From: DATBMY01 sp036554605
GTDB taxonomy: Bacteria; Acidobacteriota; Blastocatellia; UBA7656
Direction of reading: 5' to 3'
DNA: 9,654 nt
Assembly (NCBI GenBank): GCA_036554605.1
Contig: DATBMY010000328.1
Span: forward strand, 1 to 9,654
The number at the start of each line of letters is the position of its first letter. The first letter of the stretch is position 1. The notes under the pieces were generated by a model. The model was not told the origin of the DNA, searched no databases, and was given only the letters and a program-made list of their open reading frames with translations. The translations under genes and the position numbers were made by a program. Below are positions 7,488 to 9,654 of the stretch, one piece after another.

Positions 7488-7503
7488 GCTCTATAAAGAG
7501 AGC
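7488..7503 (+). terminator. Weak hairpin between the helicase and the zinc-ribbon gene
   Basis: GCTCT (7488-7492) pairs with AGAGC (7499-7503) around a six-base loop, and AGCTATTTT follows. It has only five base pairs and lies 120 bases past the helicase stop, so a terminator role is tentative. Confidence 0.2.
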
Positions 7504-7550
7504 AGCTATTTTGAGAGGAGAAGAGGACTACCGGTCCACAATCAAAGGGC

Positions 7551-7739
7551 ATGGCTACGATATTCGAACAGGTAAAGGAAATGAAAGCCCCCGTGTGGGA
7601 ATGTAAAGACTGCCACGAGCAGGTTGCCGAGCAGGATACGGTGGCATACCACCTTGTCGACCGCATACTCTACGGCTGGTGCGCGCGCTGCTTTGGCGGG
7701 CGCGAAAACAGCCGCAACCTAGCCGAGCTTGCCGCTTAA
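7551..7739 (+). CDS. Small zinc-ribbon protein of unknown function
   Basis: A 62-residue protein with two CxxC knuckles, C18-K-D-C21 and C44-A-R-C47, the spacing expected for a four-cysteine zinc ribbon. The remainder is short: an acidic N-terminal lead and a basic-acidic tail (GRENSRNLAEL). There is no signal peptide or membrane segment, so it is cytoplasmic. It could bind nucleic acid or a protein partner, but nothing fixes which. The start is open: ATG at 7551 has a weak AAAGGG only one or two bases upstream, while ATG at 7581 (M11) follows AAAGGAA and would give 52 residues. Both versions keep the whole ribbon. It lies 182 bases after the helicase in the same direction, and no clear promoter was found between them. 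Confidence 0.7.
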   Translation: MATIFEQVKEMKAPVWECKDCHEQVAEQDTVAYHLVDRILYGWCARCFGGRENSRNLAELAA

Positions 7740-7947
7740 GAACAGGCCGCCGGCGCGCCTGTCCGCGAAGAGATGCCGAGCAGTCTCCGCGGTCGTGGTG
7801 TGCCGGCGGCTATACGGTCCGCGGAATTGATTCGGACAGCTGCCGGCTCCAGTCTCTTTAGCCGGGGCCTCCTGTCGTCGAGCCGCCCCGCGATTTCTCA
7901 CACAAAGATCGCGCGCCATCAGTACTCTGAGAGCAGCTTATATTACC
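7740..7947. other. Non-coding stretch with three successive stem-loops
   Basis: No convincing gene lies between the zinc-ribbon stop and the promoter at 7948. Three hairpins follow one another. The first is ACAGGC/GCCTGT at 7742-7747 and 7757-7762. The second is a long stem of ten base pairs (7802-7811 with 7838-7847, one G-U), topped after a five-base bulge by GTCCG/CGGAC (7817-7821 with 7833-7837). The third is CGGGGC/GCCCCG at 7863-7868 and 7885-7890. None has a strong T-run, so standard terminators are unlikely for all three. The region may be a structured RNA, a Rho-dependent termination zone or a DNA cruciform or repeat element. Confidence 0.45.
7802..7847. repeat. Long imperfect inverted repeat
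   Basis: The arms 7802-7811 and 7838-7847 form ten consecutive pairs, nine Watson-Crick and one G-U. The 5-base bulge ATACG at 7812-7816 is followed by five more pairs around an eleven-base loop. This is the strongest secondary structure I found in the window. Its role is unknown. Confidence 0.6.
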
Positions 7948-7977
7948 TTGACTTGCCGAGATGGTATAGCTTAGAAT
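7948..7977 (+). promoter_or_regulatory. Sigma70-type promoter for the three-gene envelope unit
   Basis: TTGACT (7948-7953) and TAGAAT (7972-7977) are separated by 18 bases, each with one mismatch to consensus. Transcription would begin near 7984, leaving a leader of about 72 bases before the ATG at 8056. The gene spacing downstream suggests it drives all three genes to the right edge. Confidence 0.6.
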
Positions 7978-8055
7978 GCGACCGCTTTTATTCCGTTACG
8001 TTCATTACCCGGAATTGTCGGCAAGGTTACCTACCTTTAGTACCAGAAGGCGCGC

Positions 8056-8364
8056 ATGACCTCAGGACCGGCGACAGTGAAAGAAAGAGTCAAGCCAGGT
8101 TACTGGTTTGTTGAGGCGTGGAGAGAGAATCGTGGAGTCTTCAAGGAACTTGTCGCTCATGTAATCATTTTTGTGCTGCTGATGCTTATACTGTTCGCGC
8201 TTGATTACCTTCTCGGAAGAGTGGACTATCCGCAGGACCGAAAGGAGACGCTCGATAAGATCGTTTACTATGCGATGGTAACGATCCTCGTAATATTTAT
8301 CGTTAGTTTGGTGATGCGGCTTCGTCTCTTTGAGCTTCCAAAGAAAGAGAATAAGAATCCATAG
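8056..8364 (+). CDS. Small two-helix membrane protein of unknown function
   Basis: A 102-residue protein with two predicted membrane helices, about 32-54 (AHVIIFVLLMLILFALDYLL) and 69-88 (IVYYAMVTILVIFIVSLVM). They are joined by a short charged loop (GRVDYPQDRKETLDK). Both ends are soluble and rich in charged residues, the C-terminus strongly basic (KKENK), so both termini probably face the cytoplasm. AGAAGG at 8045-8050 lies five bases before the ATG, and a promoter lies at 7948-7977. The next gene starts 40 bases downstream on the same strand. I recognise no family. Its position suggests it is a membrane partner of the HEAT/TPR-like protein. Confidence 0.75.
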   Translation: MTSGPATVKERVKPGYWFVEAWRENRGVFKELVAHVIIFVLLMLILFALDYLLGRVDYPQDRKETLDKIVYYAMVTILVIFIVSLVMRLRLFELPKKENKNP

Positions 8365-8404
8365 CAATTTGTTGGGCAGATAAGCGAGGGAGGTTCTCTT
8401 CAGG

Positions 8405-9310
8405 ATGAGAATCCCGAACCTTTATACGATCGGGTCGCATGAGCGAGGAAGGATCTACCTGATTACATTCTATTCTTCTCTTGCATACGCGCTCTTCAAC
8501 GAAGAGATTCTGGGGAGGCCGGAGCGCAGCATCACCTATGAGAGTGTCGCAATAGCGGTTTTGATTCTGCTCTCGCTGCCTTACCTGTTTGAACGTGTCA
8601 GGGAGCGCCGGGCGGCTTTAAAAGGAGAACAGGTATACACGGACCTCGGGTTTTTTCATAAGTCGGTAGATGTGTGGGGTAAGTTGTTGATCGGCATCGC
8701 GGGCCTCTGGTTCGGGTATTTGATTAGCAACCAGCAGCAGCAATTATCGAAGGAGCTGAGCGAGCAGCAACGGCAAATAACAGAAGGAGTCTCAGCCAAT
8801 CAGATAAAAGTGCAGACCAGTCAACTCGCCGCGGGCCTGATCAATTCACTGCTCAGAGGCGATGAGAAGGAGAGGCTGCTCGCGCTGGCCGCGCTCGAGC
8901 CTGTAGATGAATTATTGTGGCGAAAGTTTTCTAAAATAGTGGCCGAAAATGACCCTGATGCCAGCGTTCGCCTGCGGGCTATAGAGGGATTAGGCAGGAA
9001 AGGGGATGCTACGGTTCGGCAGACTCTGCAGACCATTCGGCAGGATGGGCCGACGGAAGCAGAGCGAGAGAGCGCCCGAAGAGCCGAGGCCAATCTAACC
9101 AGCAAACTCAAAGAGAATTTGAAGAAAGCAAGGACTTTCTTTGAATTAGATCAATTGGAAATCGCGGCTGAATACTTCTATGAAGCCTCCAAGTATGTGG
9201 ACGAATCCCAGGTCGACGGCTCTAAGCTAGCGGTCGCCCGGAGTCACTACGAGCACGGAGGTAAGAGAGAAGCCGCCGGCGCATTTAACAGCCTGTTTTC
9301 GAAACTCTAA
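8405..9310 (+). CDS. Membrane-anchored protein with HEAT-like and TPR-like repeats
   Basis: A 301-residue protein with up to three hydrophobic segments: about 18-33, 47-62 and 93-108. A glutamine-rich, coiled-coil-prone linker (NQQQQLSKELSEQQRQ, 109-124) follows. The soluble C-terminal part begins with alpha-helical HEAT-like units at about 150-213 (DEKERLLALAALEP and DPDASVRLRAIEGLGRKG). A helical-hairpin stretch at about 240-300 (FELDQLEIAAEYFYEASKY, then AVARSHYEHGGKREAAGAF) resembles a TPR pair. These folds usually bind proteins, so it is plausibly a scaffold at the inner membrane. The start is supported by GGGAGG at 8388-8393, eleven bases upstream, which is somewhat far. It lies 40 bases after the small membrane protein gene and 21 before the exported protein gene. 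The specific function is unknown. Confidence 0.75.
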   Translation: MRIPNLYTIGSHERGRIYLITFYSSLAYALFNEEILGRPERSITYESVAIAVLILLSLPYLFERVRERRAALKGEQVYTDLGFFHKSVDVWGKLLIGIAGLWFGYLISNQQQQLSKELSEQQRQITEGVSANQIKVQTSQLAAGLINSLLRGDEKERLLALAALEPVDELLWRKFSKIVAENDPDASVRLRAIEGLGRKGDATVRQTLQTIRQDGPTEAERESARRAEANLTSKLKENLKKARTFFELDQLEIAAEYFYEASKYVDESQVDGSKLAVARSHYEHGGKREAAGAFNSLFSKL

Positions 9311-9331
9311 TTGAATTAGTGGAGGTAGGTC

Positions 9332-9654
9332 ATGGAAAAGAGAAGGACGAGATCCGCGCTCTTGAACTCTTTATACCTTGGGATTCTTTTTTCCGTTGTG
9401 CTGAGCGCTTCACAGCTAAATGGGTTTGCGCAGCAGCCCTTCAGTTTGGAGCAGCTAACCACCTTGCTGCAGAAGAAGGTGCCGGAAGCCGATATCATAA
9501 AACAGATTGAACAATATAAGGTCACTTTTGAGTTAACGAGCGAAAACACCCGCGCCTTGATCAGGGCGGGCGCAAGCGACCAGCTTCTTAAGGTTGTCGA
9601 AACCAATGCCTACAGCGAGCTGGTTATTCTAAGTCCGAAGAATGGTGAAGATGC
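9332..9654 (+). CDS. Exported protein, 3' end cut by the window edge
   Basis: An open frame of 107 codons runs from ATG at 9332 to the right edge without a stop. A strong GGAGG at 9321-9325 lies six bases upstream. The N-terminus is a likely signal sequence: basic residues at 3-7, then a hydrophobic stretch of about 10-27 (LLNSLYLGILFSVVLSAS), with possible cleavage near GFA-QQ at residue 34. The mature start has a helical segment (about 38-86) with LTTLLQKKVPEADIIKQIEQ and RAGASDQLLKVV. It reads like the short 'ALL-K-VPE-I' helical module I have seen at the N-terminus of exported acidobacterial proteins, an impression from memory. LVILSPKNGEDA at the edge could open an Ig-like or similar beta domain. 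It lies 21 bases after the HEAT/TPR gene and is probably in the same operon. Confidence 0.7.
   Translation, partial: MEKRRTRSALLNSLYLGILFSVVLSASQLNGFAQQPFSLEQLTTLLQKKVPEADIIKQIEQYKVTFELTSENTRALIRAGASDQLLKVVETNAYSELVILSPKNGED

Noticed and set aside
7773..8114. 113-codon forward frame between the zinc-ribbon and small membrane protein genes
   Set aside because: The product is low-complexity and rich in arginine and serine. It spans the hairpins and promoter, overlaps the 8056 gene and lacks a good ribosome binding site.
9319..9510. 63-codon forward frame at the right edge
   Set aside because: It starts inside the Shine-Dalgarno of the frame at 9332, and that frame has a signal sequence and stays open to the edge.

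Overview
The window is a GC-rich bacterial chromosome segment. It carries eight complete protein genes and one gene cut off by the right edge. No rRNA, tRNA, CRISPR array, transposase or phage gene was seen. Gene density, strong Shine-Dalgarno sequences, sigma70-like promoters and the styles of the UvrD-like helicase, the matrixin protease and the HEAT/TPR membrane protein suggest an environmental soil-type bacterium. Acidobacteriota (Blastocatellia-like) is my best guess. That placement rests on remembered family style, not on a marker gene.

Layout from left to right. Bases 1-498 hold no supportable gene. They contain a consensus -35/-10 pair about 300 bases upstream of the first gene. Bases 499-3097 are a two-gene secretion cassette: a small exported protein and a 644-residue exported matrixin-type zinc metalloprotease, closed by a Rho-independent terminator at 3124-3152. 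A new promoter follows at once and serves a ROK-family sugar kinase (3204-4211). The kinase runs convergently into a membrane fatty-acid desaturase on the minus strand (4215-5147), with three bases between the stop codons. Divergent from the desaturase is a UvrD/PcrA-like superfamily 1 helicase (5317-7368), whose TATAAT box leaves almost no leader. A 62-residue zinc-ribbon protein follows (7551-7739).

Bases 7740-8055 contain no convincing gene. They hold three successive stem-loops and then a good promoter (7948-7977). This promoter starts a same-strand run of three genes: a small two-helix membrane protein (8056-8364), a membrane-anchored HEAT/TPR-like protein (8405-9310), and an exported protein (from 9332) that leaves the window. 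These look like one transcription unit working at the cell envelope.

The central genes (sugar kinase, desaturase, helicase) are ordinary housekeeping functions in separate transcription units. The two parts most worth a second look are the protease plus companion cassette and the three-gene envelope unit at the right edge. I found no clear signature of a defence system or mobile element, and I do not claim a new system. The right-edge unit and the structured stretch before it are the best candidates for something undescribed.
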